Positions 33,835 through 42,385 of a stretch of 64,000 bases of DNA are shown piece after piece. The stretch spans positions 372,001-436,000 of the forward strand of contig NZ_BNCD01000002.1 in NCBI RefSeq assembly GCF_014656295.1, read 5' to 3'. The DNA comes from Streptomyces sulfonofaciens. GTDB lineage: Bacteria; Actinomycetota; Actinomycetes; Streptomycetales; Streptomycetaceae. The stretch's first letter is position 1. Each line of letters starts with the position of its first letter. The notes under the pieces were generated by a model. It was not told the origin of the DNA. It was given only the letters and a program-made list of their open reading frames with translations, and searched no databases. The translations under genes were made by a program, and so were the position numbers.

Positions 33835-34320
33835 TCAGTCGCGCGCGGTGGGCCAGGCGTCCAGGGGCAGCGGGCCGCGGTCCACGACGGTGCGGATGGA
33901 TATGGTGCCGCGGGCATCGCGGACCGGGCCGATGCCCAGGACGTCGCCGAGCACCCGCTCGTAGGTGGCCAGGTCGGGCACGGCGAGCTCCAGGAGGAAG
34001 TCCGCGTCGCCGGAGACCAGGTGGCAGGCGACCACGTGCGGCATGTCCGCCAGGGCAGCCTCGACCACGTGTGAGGTCGTGGTGGAGTGGTCGACCTTGA
34101 GGGAGAGGAAGACCGTCAGTTGGAGGCCGAGCCGCGCACGGTCCAGCGCGGCGCGGTAGCCCGCGATGACGCCGTCCGCCTCCAGGGCCTTGGTCCGCCG
34201 CAGGCAGGACGACGGCGACAGCCGCACGGCCTCGGCGAGGTCCACGTTGGGTGTGCGCCCGTGGTGCTGGAGGTGGTCAAGGATGGCCCGGTCGATGCGA
34301 TCGTACAGAGGACGCGGCAT
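33835..34320 (-). CDS. Lrp/AsnC-family transcriptional regulator
   Basis: A 161-residue Lrp/AsnC protein: HTH IDRAILDHLQHHGRTPNVDLAEAVRLSPSSCLRRTKALEADGVI at residues 8-52 and a RAM effector domain (VTVFLSLKVDH-like strand, HVVACHLVSGDADFLLELAVPDLATYE). Such proteins bind amino acids. The ATG at 34318-34320 lies 170 bases from the divergent PLP decarboxylase start, so it probably regulates that gene in response to an amino acid. Confidence 0.9.
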   Translation of the reverse strand: MPRPLYDRIDRAILDHLQHHGRTPNVDLAEAVRLSPSSCLRRTKALEADGVIAGYRAALDRARLGLQLTVFLSLKVDHSTTTSHVVEAALADMPHVVACHLVSGDADFLLELAVPDLATYERVLGDVLGIGPVRDARGTISIRTVVDRGPLPLDAWPTARD

Positions 34321-34489
34321 AGAATGCAGCGTAATGGCCCTGTCGCCGCACGATCCTCCGCAATGAGGCGCGGGGGGCGCTGATTGCGCCATCGCGTGCC
34401 GCGCCCGAGGGTGCAGGCTGGTCACCGTCTTCCGGCCGGCGGGACGCAGTGCCCGCCCCGCCCCCACCCCACCTCCCCTTGGACGAACC

Positions 34490-35941
34490 ATGCCCTTTCA
34501 CCCCCTGGAACCGGACCGTGCGGCGATGGCCGAGCTGGGCGGTCTCGTCCTGGACCGGCTCATCGACCGCATCGAGCGGCTGCCCTCCCGCCCGGCGAGC
34601 GATCCGGGCGGCCCGGCGGCCGCAGCGGACCTGGTGTCCGCCTTCCTGGCCCCGCCGCCCGCGCGGTCCGGCGATCCGAAGGCCCTGCTCGCCCGCCTCG
34701 ACGCGGCCGCCGACTGCGCCGTGGAGACGGCGGGCCCCGGGCACATGGCCCACGTTCCCGGGGGCGGCCTGTTCACCGCCGCGCTCGCGGAGTTCTACAC
34801 CCTGGCCGTGAACCGGTTCGGCGGCCTCGCGTCCGTGGCACCGGCGCTCGCCGCGCTGGAGGAGAGCGTGCTGCGCTGGATCGCGGGCGAGGTGTGCGGG
34901 CTGCCACCGGGCAGCGGGGGCCTGTTGACCAGCGGCGGTTCGCTGGCCACCTTCTCCGCGGTCGTCGCCGCCCGGCACGACCGGCTCGGCGAGGACATCG
35001 CCGCGGGCACCGTCTACACCACCGCCTTCGCCCACCACTCCGTCGCCAAGGCGGCCCGGCTCGCCGGCATCCGGCAGGACCACGTACGCACCGTGCCGCA
35101 CACCGCCGACCTGCGGATGGACCCCGACGCGGCCGCGGCGATGATCGGCGAGGACCGGCGGGCGGGACTGCGTCCCTTCCTGCTCGTGGCCACCGCGGGC
35201 ACCACCGACACCGGCACAGTCGACCCCCTGCCGCCGCTGGCCGACCTGGCCCGGCGCGAGGACCTCTGGTTCCACGTCGACGCCGCCTATGGCGGGTTCT
35301 TCCGCCTCACGGCACGCGGCAGGGCGCGCCTGGCGGGCACCGAGCACGCCGACTCGATCACCGTGGACCCCCACAAGACCCTCTTCATGCCCTTCGGCAC
35401 CGGTGCCCTCGTCGTCCGCGACCCGGCCACCCTCTACGCCGCGCACGACGGCACCGGCCACTACCTCCAGGACACGGGCCGGACCGGCGGCGTCCCCGAC
35501 TCCGCCGGCCTGGGCCCCGAACTCACCCACGAGATCCGCGGCCTGCGGGTCTGGTTCCCGCTGCACCTGCACGGTGTGGACGCCTTCCGCGACGCCCTGG
35601 ACGAGAAGCTCGACCTGGCCGAACACGTCCACGCCACACTGTCCGCGCTCCCGCAACTCGACGTCCCCCACCGCCCGGACCTCAGCACCGTGGTCTTCCG
35701 CGTCCGTCCCGAGGGCACCGGCCCTGCGGCCGTCGAACGGGCCGAACGGGCCTCCCGCCGACTGCTGGAGCGCGTCAACTCCCACCGCCGCACCGTGCTC
35801 TCCAGCACCGTCGTCGGCGGCCGGTACACGCTGCGGGTCTGCGTCGTCTCGCACCGCACCCACCGGGACCGGGTCGAGGAGGCGCTGCGGACCATCGCCG
35901 GCGAGACGGCCCTGGCCACCGCCGAGGCGGCACGCGGGTAG
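34490..35941 (+). CDS. PLP-dependent amino acid decarboxylase (group II)
   Basis: A 483-residue group II decarboxylase (AADC/GAD/Ddc-like). GPGHMAHVPGGGLF, LLTSGGSLATFSAVVAAR, VATAGTTDTGTVDPL and FHVDAAYGGFF are family motifs; the Schiff-base lysine is in VDPHKTLFMPFGTG (Lys 296). It would convert an aromatic or other amino acid to its amine, or act as an aldehyde synthase as in related PLP enzymes. It has a divergent Lrp/AsnC regulator, supporting an amino-acid substrate. No strong ribosome site is seen before ATG 34490. Confidence 0.9.
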   Translation: MPFHPLEPDRAAMAELGGLVLDRLIDRIERLPSRPASDPGGPAAAADLVSAFLAPPPARSGDPKALLARLDAAADCAVETAGPGHMAHVPGGGLFTAALAEFYTLAVNRFGGLASVAPALAALEESVLRWIAGEVCGLPPGSGGLLTSGGSLATFSAVVAARHDRLGEDIAAGTVYTTAFAHHSVAKAARLAGIRQDHVRTVPHTADLRMDPDAAAAMIGEDRRAGLRPFLLVATAGTTDTGTVDPLPPLADLARREDLWFHVDAAYGGFFRLTARGRARLAGTEHADSITVDPHKTLFMPFGTGALVVRDPATLYAAHDGTGHYLQDTGRTGGVPDSAGLGPELTHEIRGLRVWFPLHLHGVDAFRDALDEKLDLAEHVHATLSALPQLDVPHRPDLSTVVFRVRPEGTGPAAVERAERASRRLLERVNSHRRTVLSSTVVGGRYTLRVCVVSHRTHRDRVEEALRTIAGETALATAEAARG

Positions 35942-36030
35942 AGGGCCCGCCGGCGGGCGGCCGGGCGGGGGAGGGGGCCGGTGCCGGCGCGCCCGCCCCG
36001 GCCTGCCGCCCGGCGGCCCCTGCGCGGACG

Positions 36031-36082
36031 CTCGCGCACGCACCTCGCGCACGCACCTCGCGCACGCACCTCGCGCACGCAC
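36031..36082. repeat. Four tandem copies of a 13-bp unit
   Basis: CTCGCGCACGCAC is repeated exactly four times (36031, 36044, 36057, 36070), followed by a broken fifth copy. It lies 90 bases after the decarboxylase stop. Confidence 0.95.
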
Positions 36083-36465
36083 CTCGTGCCGGGCCCGCAG
36101 GCCCGGTGTGCTGCCGGGCCTTGCGCCGCGCCCTGGACGGCGCACCGACGGGAACCGCCCCGGGTGACGCGGGGAGCCGCCCTTCCGCACCCGGAGGGAC
36201 CACCGCGACCGCACTGCCCAGGCTCGGCGAGACCGTCGGCCCGCGGACTCCCTGGCCTCGGCGCCGTACCCCTGGGGCGAGGCCCCGCGGCTTCCCCCAC
36301 CCAGGGGACCCGGACATCCCAGAGGGCGACACGTCCGACGCCTGTCGGGACGACGAGGGGGCGTCCGCGAAGATGGTCCTCGTGACGAAGCCGGACGGAG
36401 GGCGCCCTGAGCACCGGGACCCGCTGGACCCCGGGGAGATGTGCCGCACCTCCCGCGGCGCGACC

Positions 36466-36482
36466 CCACCCCCTCGGGGTGG
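36466..36482. terminator. Short GC hairpin, possible terminator
   Basis: CCACCCC (36466-36472) pairs with GGGGTGG (36476-36482) over 3 bases, 80 bases beyond the end of the HxlR gene on its strand. Confidence 0.5.
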
Positions 36483-36565
36483 TGGGCAAGTGGCCCGGCG
36501 GCACCGGATCCTGCGTGCCGTCAGGCGAGGCCACCGCGCGGAACCGCCGGAGGACACCGGGTCCG

Positions 36566-37075
36566 TCAGCCCCGTGAACGCCGAGCGGCCCCCTGATCCG
36601 TGTACCGGGCCCGCATCAGCTCGCCGGCCGCCGGCCCCGCGGTGAAGGGGAAGGCGGTGCTGTCGTCCAGGCGGCGGCCGGTCCTGGCGTCCACCACCAC
36701 GGGCTCCACCTCCTCGCCGGTGGCGGAGTCGACCAGGATCATGCTGCGCTGCTCCGGGGCGAGGCGGGCGTTGCCCCAGGCGGCGAGGGTGACGATGACC
36801 GGCCGCAGCGAGCGGCCCAGGTCGGTCAGGACGTACTCGTGGCGTATCGGATTGCTCTGGTACGGCCTGCGCTCCAGCAGGCCGTCCGCCACCAGGGTCC
36901 TCAGCCGGCTGGTGAGCATGCTGGAGGAGATGCCCAGGTTCCGCTGGAACTCGTCGAAGCGCGTGTAGCCGTCGAAGGCGTCGTGCAGGAGCAGCAGGGT
37001 CCACCACTCGCCGACGTGCTCGATCGTGGTGGACAGCGGGCATTCGCGGTCCTCCTGCCGGGTGCGGCCTGCCAC
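36566..37075 (-). CDS. HxlR-family transcriptional regulator
   Basis: A 169-residue winged-helix protein of the HxlR type: CPLSTTIEHVGEWWTLLLLHDAFDGYTRFDEF, GISSSMLTSRLRTLVADGLLERR and YVLTDLGRSLRPVIVTLAAWG. The conserved Cys near residue 12 is a redox or aldehyde sensor in several HxlR members. The C-terminal 50 residues extend beyond the minimal family length. It is divergent from an NTF2-like gene with a palindromic operator between them; GTG 37073-37075 is the start. Confidence 0.9.
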   Translation of the reverse strand: MAGRTRQEDRECPLSTTIEHVGEWWTLLLLHDAFDGYTRFDEFQRNLGISSSMLTSRLRTLVADGLLERRPYQSNPIRHEYVLTDLGRSLRPVIVTLAAWGNARLAPEQRSMILVDSATGEEVEPVVVDARTGRRLDDSTAFPFTAGPAAGELMRARYTDQGAARRSRG

Positions 37076-37091
37076 GGTTGCCTCCTCGTGA

Positions 37092-37136
37092 GTGACTGCT
37101 ATGGTCGAAGTCAGTTACTGCTATTTTAGCAGTTAC
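37092..37136. promoter_or_regulatory. HxlR operator: near-perfect palindrome plus half-site
   Basis: GTTACTGCTA (37114-37123) and TAGCAGTTAC (37127-37136) form a 23-bp near-palindrome in an AT-rich island 21 bases before the NTF2-like gene start; GTGACTGCTA at 37092-37101 is an extra half-site 22 bases upstream, next to the HxlR start. Placement over both promoters fits autoregulation and repression of the divergent operon. Confidence 0.7.
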
Positions 37137-37157
37137 CGTTGGCCTGAAGGACACATC

Positions 37158-37511
37158 ATGCCCCGCACCCAGATGATCGCCCTGAGCTCGCTTCCCGAGA
37201 CCGTCACCCGCTACCTGGCGGCGCACAGCGTCCACGACACCGCGGCCCAACTCGTGCTGTTCGCCGCCGACGCGACCGTCGTCGACGACGGCAGCACCTG
37301 CGAGGGCATCGAGGCCATCGCCGACTGGATGGGCCGCTCGGCCGCCGAGTACCGCTACGCCGTCCGTCCGATCGCCGCCGAGCGCGCCGACGACCGGCAC
37401 TACACCGTCGTCCAGCACCTGGAGGGCGACTTCCCCGGCGGTGCGGTGGATCTGAACTTCCGTTTCGCGCTGCGCGGCGGGCTCATCGAGAGCCTGGTCA
37501 TCGAGCCGTGA
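37158..37511 (+). CDS. NTF2/SnoaL-like fold protein
   Basis: A 117-residue small protein with the SnoaL/ketosteroid-isomerase-like pattern: an N-terminal helix (VTRYLAAHSVHDTAAQLVLFAADATVVDDG), the EGIEAIADWMG loop, and C-terminal strands (TVVQHLEGDFPGGAVDLNFRFAL). Members bind small hydrophobic or aromatic molecules or act as isomerases and hydrolases. GAAGGACACATC precedes ATG 37158. It is first in an operon with an SDR and probably repressed by the divergent HxlR protein. Confidence 0.88.
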   Translation: MPRTQMIALSSLPETVTRYLAAHSVHDTAAQLVLFAADATVVDDGSTCEGIEAIADWMGRSAAEYRYAVRPIAAERADDRHYTVVQHLEGDFPGGAVDLNFRFALRGGLIESLVIEP

Positions 37512-37576
37512 GCAGCCGTCCACCGCGCCGGACCGCACCGGCCGCCCCCCCGCCGCGCCCCTGCACGAGGACACGC

Positions 37577-38419
37577 ATGAGGAACTGGTTCATCACCGGT
37601 GGGACCCCCGGTGGATTCGGCATGGCCTACGCCGAGGCGGCCCTTGAGGAGGGTGACCGGGTGGTGCTCACCGCCCGCAGTCCACAGCGGCTCGCGGACT
37701 GGGCCCGGGCCCGGGGCGAGCGGGCACTCGTCCTGCCGCTCGACGTCACGGAGTCGCAGCAGATCGAGCGGGCGGTGTCACGGGCGGAAGCCCGCTTCGG
37801 CGGCATCGACGTCCTCGTCAACAACGCGGGCCGCGGTTGGTATGGCTCGGTGGAGGGCATGGACGAGGCCGCGGTGCGCAGGCTGTTCGAGCTGGACTTC
37901 TTCGCGGTGCTCGCGGTCACCCGGGCGGTACTGCCCGGTATGCGAGCCCGGCGCAGCGGATGGGTGGTCAACATGTCCTCGGTCGCCGGCCTCAGGGGTG
38001 TCCCGGGCTTCGGTTTCTACACCGCGGCCAAGCACGCCGTCGAGGGTATGACGGACGTACTGCGCCAGGAGGTGGCGCCGCTGGGCATCAGGGTGCTGGC
38101 CGTGGAACCCGGCGCCTTCCGCACGCGGGCCTACGCCGGCTTCGCCGACGAGCCGGTGGAAGAGGCCGTCGAGGACTACCGGGAGATGCTGGAGGGCGTC
38201 CGTGCCGCCATGGTGGAGCAGGACGGCCGTCAGCCGGGCGACCCGCGGCGCGGGGTGCAGGCCGTGCTCGCGGCCATGAAGCGCCCCGATCCGCCGCGGC
38301 GGCTGGTGCTCGGCGGCGTTGGGTACGACGCGGTCGCCGAGGAGTTCGAAACGGCGCTCGCCTCACTCCGGGCCGACGAGTCGCTGTCCCGCGGCGCCGA
38401 CTTCCCGCCCGGGGACTGA
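37577..38419 (+). CDS. Short-chain dehydrogenase/reductase
   Basis: A 280-residue SDR: cofactor loop WFITGGTPGGFGMAYAE (an unusual Thr-Pro in place of the common Ser-Ser), VLVNNAGRGWYG, VNMSSVAGLRG with the catalytic Ser, and YTAAKHAVEGM as YxxxK. The long C-terminal part with EPGAFRT suggests the oxidoreductase group that includes retinol dehydrogenase-like enzymes. ATG 37577 has GAGGAC upstream. It follows the NTF2-like gene and shares its HxlR control. Confidence 0.9.
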   Translation: MRNWFITGGTPGGFGMAYAEAALEEGDRVVLTARSPQRLADWARARGERALVLPLDVTESQQIERAVSRAEARFGGIDVLVNNAGRGWYGSVEGMDEAAVRRLFELDFFAVLAVTRAVLPGMRARRSGWVVNMSSVAGLRGVPGFGFYTAAKHAVEGMTDVLRQEVAPLGIRVLAVEPGAFRTRAYAGFADEPVEEAVEDYREMLEGVRAAMVEQDGRQPGDPRRGVQAVLAAMKRPDPPRRLVLGGVGYDAVAEEFETALASLRADESLSRGADFPPGD

Positions 38420-38504
38420 GGCCGCCCCTGCCCGCGGGGCCGCCGCCTGCGCCCCGAGGGCCGCCGCTCCTGCCGCGGGGGCCGCGGTGCTCGACGGCGG
38501 CGGC

Positions 38505-39239
38505 CTACGCGGGGCCGCCGATGGTGCGGCCGTTGCCCAGCGGCCAGCGGGTGGAGAAGGACGCGATGTCCTCCTCGGCGACCCCCGCCGCCCACAGCAC
38601 CGACTGCCGCAGCAACTGGCGGAACCAAGGGTTGCCCCAGGCCCGGGCGTCATGGCCGAGGGCCGTGTAGCAGACCCGGCCGGCGCCGTGCGCGCGGGCG
38701 TAGGCGACGGGCTGCGGACCGTCCGGCGTGTCGCGTTCGGCGAGGACGTCGAGGCCGGGCCCGCAGTCGATGAGGTAGTACTCGTCGTCGATGGCGAAGT
38801 CGTCCAGGTGCCGGGTCGCCGGGTGGCCGGGGTGCACCCGCACCTCGAAGCGGCCCTCGGAGCCCGCGTCGCCGTGCGAGAGGTAGCGGGAGCCCACCAG
38901 GTCGACGGCTGCCCGGTCCGCTTCGACGCCGCCGGGGCCGAGGCCGAAGAGATTGCTCGCGTGCACCGCGACCACCCCCTTGCCCCCCGCCACCAGGGCC
39001 GACAGTGCACGCTGCTCCGCCTCGGCGAACCGGGGCCCCGACAGGTAGAGCACGTAGACGTCGGCCTCCGCGGTGGCCGGCATCGGGTCGGCGAACCGGT
39101 TGATCCCCCCGCCTCGCGCCGCGGGAACGCCCGCCTCGACGACGATCTCCTGGAGCGCCAGGGCGGCGCCGATCAGGTCGTGGTGCAGGTCCGTGCCGTC
39201 CACCAGGACCAGCGCGGACGGCACTGCTCGCAGCTTCAA
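38505..39239 (-). CDS. ThuA-domain (trehalose-utilization-like) protein
   Basis: A 244-residue class I glutamine-amidotransferase-like fold protein of the ThuA family: YVLYLSGPRFAEAEQRALSALVAGGKGVVAVHASN, EVRVHPGHPATRHLDDFAIDDEYYLID and CYTALGHDARAWGNPWFRQLL. ThuA proteins are linked to keto- and disaccharide catabolism, but the reaction is not settled. The start is probably TTG 39237-39239, which has GGAGG six bases upstream; GTG at 39222-39224 is an alternative. It is divergent from the GH9 gene across a repeat-rich promoter. Confidence 0.85.
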   Translation of the reverse strand: MKLRAVPSALVLVDGTDLHHDLIGAALALQEIVVEAGVPAARGGGINRFADPMPATAEADVYVLYLSGPRFAEAEQRALSALVAGGKGVVAVHASNLFGLGPGGVEADRAAVDLVGSRYLSHGDAGSEGRFEVRVHPGHPATRHLDDFAIDDEYYLIDCGPGLDVLAERDTPDGPQPVAYARAHGAGRVCYTALGHDARAWGNPWFRQLLRQSVLWAAGVAEEDIASFSTRWPLGNGRTIGGPA

Positions 39240-39296
39240 CGTCTACCTCCGGTACTTCCGGCGCCTGATGCCCAGGACGATATCAGGCAGAGGTAA

Positions 39297-39349
39297 TACC
39301 AGGTGATACCAGTAAAGACCTCTTGCGATACCACTTGTACCAGCAAGAG
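39297..39349. promoter_or_regulatory. Divergent promoter with GntR-type sites (ACCACTTG core)
   Basis: Within the thuA-GH9 gap TACCA occurs four times (39297, 39307, 39329, 39338), spaced about one or two helical turns apart. ATACCACTTG (39329-39338 on the plus strand) repeats the core seen before the GntR and ABC transporter genes. CTCTTGC (39320-39326) and GCAAGAG (39343-39349) form a perfect inverted repeat around it. Confidence 0.6.
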
Positions 39350-39396
39350 ACACCGAGTAGCGTCCGAAGGCATCCGCGCTACCTCGGGAGAACGCC

Positions 39397-41106
39397 GTGC
39401 CGACCGTCCTGACCAGCCATCTCGGATACAACACCGACGCGTCGAAGAAGGCGGTGGTGCTGTGCAGCGAGCCCACCGACGTCCTGTCCGCCGCTCTCGT
39501 GGAGACGGCCACGGGCGCCGCGACCGCCCTGGCGGCGGGCCCCGAGCAGACCGTGGACAGGTGGTCGCTCGGCACCTTCCGGCGCATCGACTTCAGCGGC
39601 GTCGACACCCCCGGCCGCTACCGCGTCGAGGTGCGCACCGCCGACGGCACCCACTCCTCCGAGCCCTTCGAGATCGGCGCCGGCCGCCTGCAGGCCGCGA
39701 CCCTGTCCGACATCGTCAACTACTTCAAGGCGGTGCGCTCCAGCGGCGAGATCGACCGAAAGGACCGCGCGGCCCGCTTCTACGACGACGACTCGGGCCG
39801 TACCGTGGACGCCAGCGGCGGCTGGCTCGACGCCTCGGGCGACTTCAGCAAGTTCCTGAGCCACCTCAACTACACCCGCATGATGAGCCCGCAGCAGACT
39901 CCGCTGTGCGCCTGGGCGTTCTTCGCCGCCCGCGACGAGCTGCGCACCGCCCACCCCGAGCAGGCGAGCGCCCTCGGCGCCCGGCTGCGCGACGAGGGAC
40001 TGCACGGCGCCGACTTCCTGGTGCGCTTCCAGTCCCCGGAGGGCTACTTCTACACGGCGATCTTCGATGCGCTCACCAAGGACCTCGACGAGCGCGTGAT
40101 CAACGCCCCGCTCCAGGACAGCGTGCGTACGAAGCGCTGGCAGGCCGCCTACCGGATGGGCGGGGGCCTCGCGATCGCCGCGCTCGCCCGCGCCGCCACC
40201 GCCGAGGACCACGGCGACTTCACCTCCGAGGAGTACCTGGCCGCCGCCCGGCGAGGCTTCGCGCACCTGGAGGAGCACAACACGGAGTACCTCTACGACG
40301 GCACCGAGACCGTCCTCGACGACTACTGCGCGCTGCTCGCGGCGACGGAGCTGGCGGCCGCCACCGGGCAGGGCGACCGTGCGCCGTACCTCGCCGCCGC
40401 CGAGCGCCGTGCCGCCTCGCTCGCCGAGCGGTACACCGACTCGGGGCGCGGCTTCGGCTATCTGCGCGGCGACGCCGAGGGCCGCCCGTTCTTCCACGCG
40501 GCCGAGCCCGGCCTGCCGGCCGTGGCCCTGCTGCGCTTCGCCGAGGCGTGCCCGCACTCGCCGCTCGCGGCCCGGGCCAGGGCCACGGCGATCACCCTGG
40601 CCAGGGACGCGGTGTTCCTGGCCGACGAGGTCGCCAACCCCTTCGGCTGCGCCCGCCAGTTCGTCCAGCCGCTCGGCGGCGAGCCGCGCACAAGCTTCTT
40701 CTTCCCGCACGAGAACGAGACCGGCTACTGGTGGCAGGGTGAGAACGCCGGTATCTGCTCCACCGCCTACGCGGCCCTGCGCGTGGCGGCCCTGCCCGAG
40801 TGCGGCGAGGAGCTGCGGGCACGCCTGCGGGTGCTGGCCGAGGACCAGTTGCAGTGGGTGGTCGGCCTCAATCCCTACGACAGCTCGATGATGCAGGGCC
40901 GCGGCCGCAACCAGGCGGTGTACTCGGCCGTGTACCAGAACGTTCCCGGCGGCATCCTCAACGGCATCACCGGCGGTGTCGAGGACGAGCACGACATCGC
41001 CTTCATGCCGGCCGACGAGGTCGCCAAGGGTGTCACCTGGCGGTGGGCCGAGCAGTGGATCCCGCACTCGGCGTGGTTCCTGCTCGCGGCCTCCGCGGCA
41101 CGCTAG
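39397..41106 (+). CDS. Cytoplasmic GH9-family glycoside hydrolase
   Basis: A 569-residue GH9 enzyme. Residues 1-90 are the Ig-like domain (SHLGYNTDASKKAVV); the (alpha/alpha)6 barrel starts with the metal/nucleophile region GGWLDASGDFSKF (Asp145, Asp149), a variant of the DAGD motif, and continues with YRMGGGLAIAALA, FFFPHENETGYWWQGENAG and LQWVVGLNPYDSSMMQG. The acid may be the Glu in RWAEQWIPHSAW near 552. There is no signal peptide, unlike endoglucanases, so it should act on imported oligosaccharides. Some bacterial GH9s are exo-beta-glucosaminidases, which fits the amino-sugar type kinase and SIS protein that converge on it; cellodextrin is the alternative. GTG start with GGGAG upstream. 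Confidence 0.85.
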   Translation: MPTVLTSHLGYNTDASKKAVVLCSEPTDVLSAALVETATGAATALAAGPEQTVDRWSLGTFRRIDFSGVDTPGRYRVEVRTADGTHSSEPFEIGAGRLQAATLSDIVNYFKAVRSSGEIDRKDRAARFYDDDSGRTVDASGGWLDASGDFSKFLSHLNYTRMMSPQQTPLCAWAFFAARDELRTAHPEQASALGARLRDEGLHGADFLVRFQSPEGYFYTAIFDALTKDLDERVINAPLQDSVRTKRWQAAYRMGGGLAIAALARAATAEDHGDFTSEEYLAAARRGFAHLEEHNTEYLYDGTETVLDDYCALLAATELAAATGQGDRAPYLAAAERRAASLAERYTDSGRGFGYLRGDAEGRPFFHAAEPGLPAVALLRFAEACPHSPLAARARATAITLARDAVFLADEVANPFGCARQFVQPLGGEPRTSFFFPHENETGYWWQGENAGICSTAYAALRVAALPECGEELRARLRVLAEDQLQWVVGLNPYDSSMMQGRGRNQAVYSAVYQNVPGGILNGITGGVEDEHDIAFMPADEVAKGVTWRWAEQWIPHSAWFLLAASAAR

Positions 41107-41116
41107 CGGTACGGCA

Positions 41117-41165
41117 GGGGCGAGGGGCGAGGGGCGAGGGGCGAGGGGCGAGGGGCGAGAGGCGA
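41117..41165. repeat. Heptanucleotide tandem repeat GGGGCGA
   Basis: Six perfect copies (41117 to 41158) and one variant (GAGGCGA, 41159-41165), starting 10 bases after the GH9 stop. Confidence 0.95.
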
Positions 41166-41488
41166 GAAGTGGGCAGGAACGCCGCGGCCGGCGCCGTGGC
41201 GCCCCCGGCGAGGTCCTCGTCGTCCCTGCCGTGGTCCCCGCCCCGTCCTCGGTGGCGGTGGCGGTGGTGGCGGTGGCAAGCCGGGAGCGGCCGCGGGGGA
41301 GCGGCGGCTGCCCAACGGCCGAATCCGCTGACCGCTGCCGCAACCGGGCACCGCGGACCCCGCCGCGTACCGGCACGAGGAGGGAGCGCCGGCCCGGAGC
41401 GCCGGCCGCATCGCCCTCGGGGCACCGCAACGGCCCGCCGTCCGCCGTCCGCCGTGCGCTGGCCGCCGCGGACCGGTTCCCGGAAGGC
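41166..41488. other. Intergenic region between convergent GH9 and kinase genes
   Basis: 323 bases of low-complexity GC-rich DNA with GGTGGCGGTGGC-type runs near 41255-41280. No gene or clear terminator seen. Confidence 0.45.
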
Positions 41489-42385
41489 TCAGGCGCCGGC
41501 CAGCCTGCGGCGTGCGAGGGCGACGCCGCCGATGACGGGAGGCACATCCAGCAGGCGGAGCGTCAGCCCGGGGTGCGAGAGGGCGAGCAGGGCCCCGAGC
41601 CGTCGTGCGAGCCGCGGCTGACGCACCAGCACACTGCCCGCGGCCACGACCGCCCCGCCAACCGCGCCGCGCCCGGTCAGCCGGGCCACCAGCGTCCGCA
41701 GGTGCTCCGCCGCCTCGTCCACCACCTGAGCGGCGAGCGCGGAGCCGGCGTCCGCCGCACGGAAGACGGCAGGGGCCCCGGGACCCCACAGGCCGGGGTC
41801 GGGGCGGTCGTTGACGAGCCGGGCCAGCGCGGGCGGATCGGCGGCGCCGAAGTGCCCGAGCAGCGCGGCAAGCAGCCCGTCGTCGGCCAGCCCCGTGTCG
41901 TGCGCGGCCAGCGCCGCCCGGGTCGCGTCCCTGACGATCGCGGGAGCGCTGCCCTCGTCGCCGAGCACCCAGCCCCAGCCGCCCGCGAACAGCACGTTCC
42001 CGGCGGCGTCCGTCCCGACGCCGATGGAGCCGGTGCCCGCGATCAGGCCGATGCCGTGGTCGAGCCCGGCCGCGGGGACCAGCAGGGCGGCGTCGTTGAC
42101 GACCGCCGCGGGCACCGCGCCGACCGCCTCGACGGCCTCGGCGAGGTGCGCGCAGTGCTCCTGGGTGTCGCAGCCCTGCGCGCCGATCCCGACCGCGGCG
42201 ATCTCGTCGCCGGCGGGCACCGCGGCCCTCAGGTCCCCCACCAGCCGGCGTGCCGCGGCCTCGACGGGGACGGCCTCCCAGTCTCCGGCGGGACGTCGGA
42301 CCATCGCGCGTACGGTGCCGTCCAGCGCCTCCACTCGGATGTCGATCTTGGTGCCGCCCACGTCCGCGCCCACCACCACCCTCAT
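41489..42385 (-). CDS. BadF/BadG-type sugar kinase (N-acetylglucosamine/glucosamine kinase-like)
   Basis: A 298-residue ASKHA-fold kinase: phosphate-1 motif VGADVGGTKIDIRV, LIAGTGSIGVG around residue 117, GWGWVLGDEGSAPAIVRDA, and adenosine motif VVAAGSVLVR. The family includes eukaryotic-type GlcNAc kinases and actinobacterial glucosamine kinases. Its ATG overlaps the stop of the SIS gene upstream (ATGA), so a sugar phosphorylated here would be handed to the SIS enzyme. Glucosamine or a related amino sugar is the likely substrate. Confidence 0.85.
   Translation of the reverse strand: MRVVVGADVGGTKIDIRVEALDGTVRAMVRRPAGDWEAVPVEAAARRLVGDLRAAVPAGDEIAAVGIGAQGCDTQEHCAHLAEAVEAVGAVPAAVVNDAALLVPAAGLDHGIGLIAGTGSIGVGTDAAGNVLFAGGWGWVLGDEGSAPAIVRDATRAALAAHDTGLADDGLLAALLGHFGAADPPALARLVNDRPDPGLWGPGAPAVFRAADAGSALAAQVVDEAAEHLRTLVARLTGRGAVGGAVVAAGSVLVRQPRLARRLGALLALSHPGLTLRLLDVPPVIGGVALARRRLAGA

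Larger units (their letters stand above)
35942..36565. other. Intergenic region after the decarboxylase
   Basis: 624 bases between convergent genes with no supported coding sequence. It holds a 13-bp tandem repeat and a hairpin, both listed separately. Confidence 0.55.

Noticed and set aside
36031..36082. Possible CRISPR array
   Set aside because: The 13-bp units are contiguous with no spacers and no cas genes are near.
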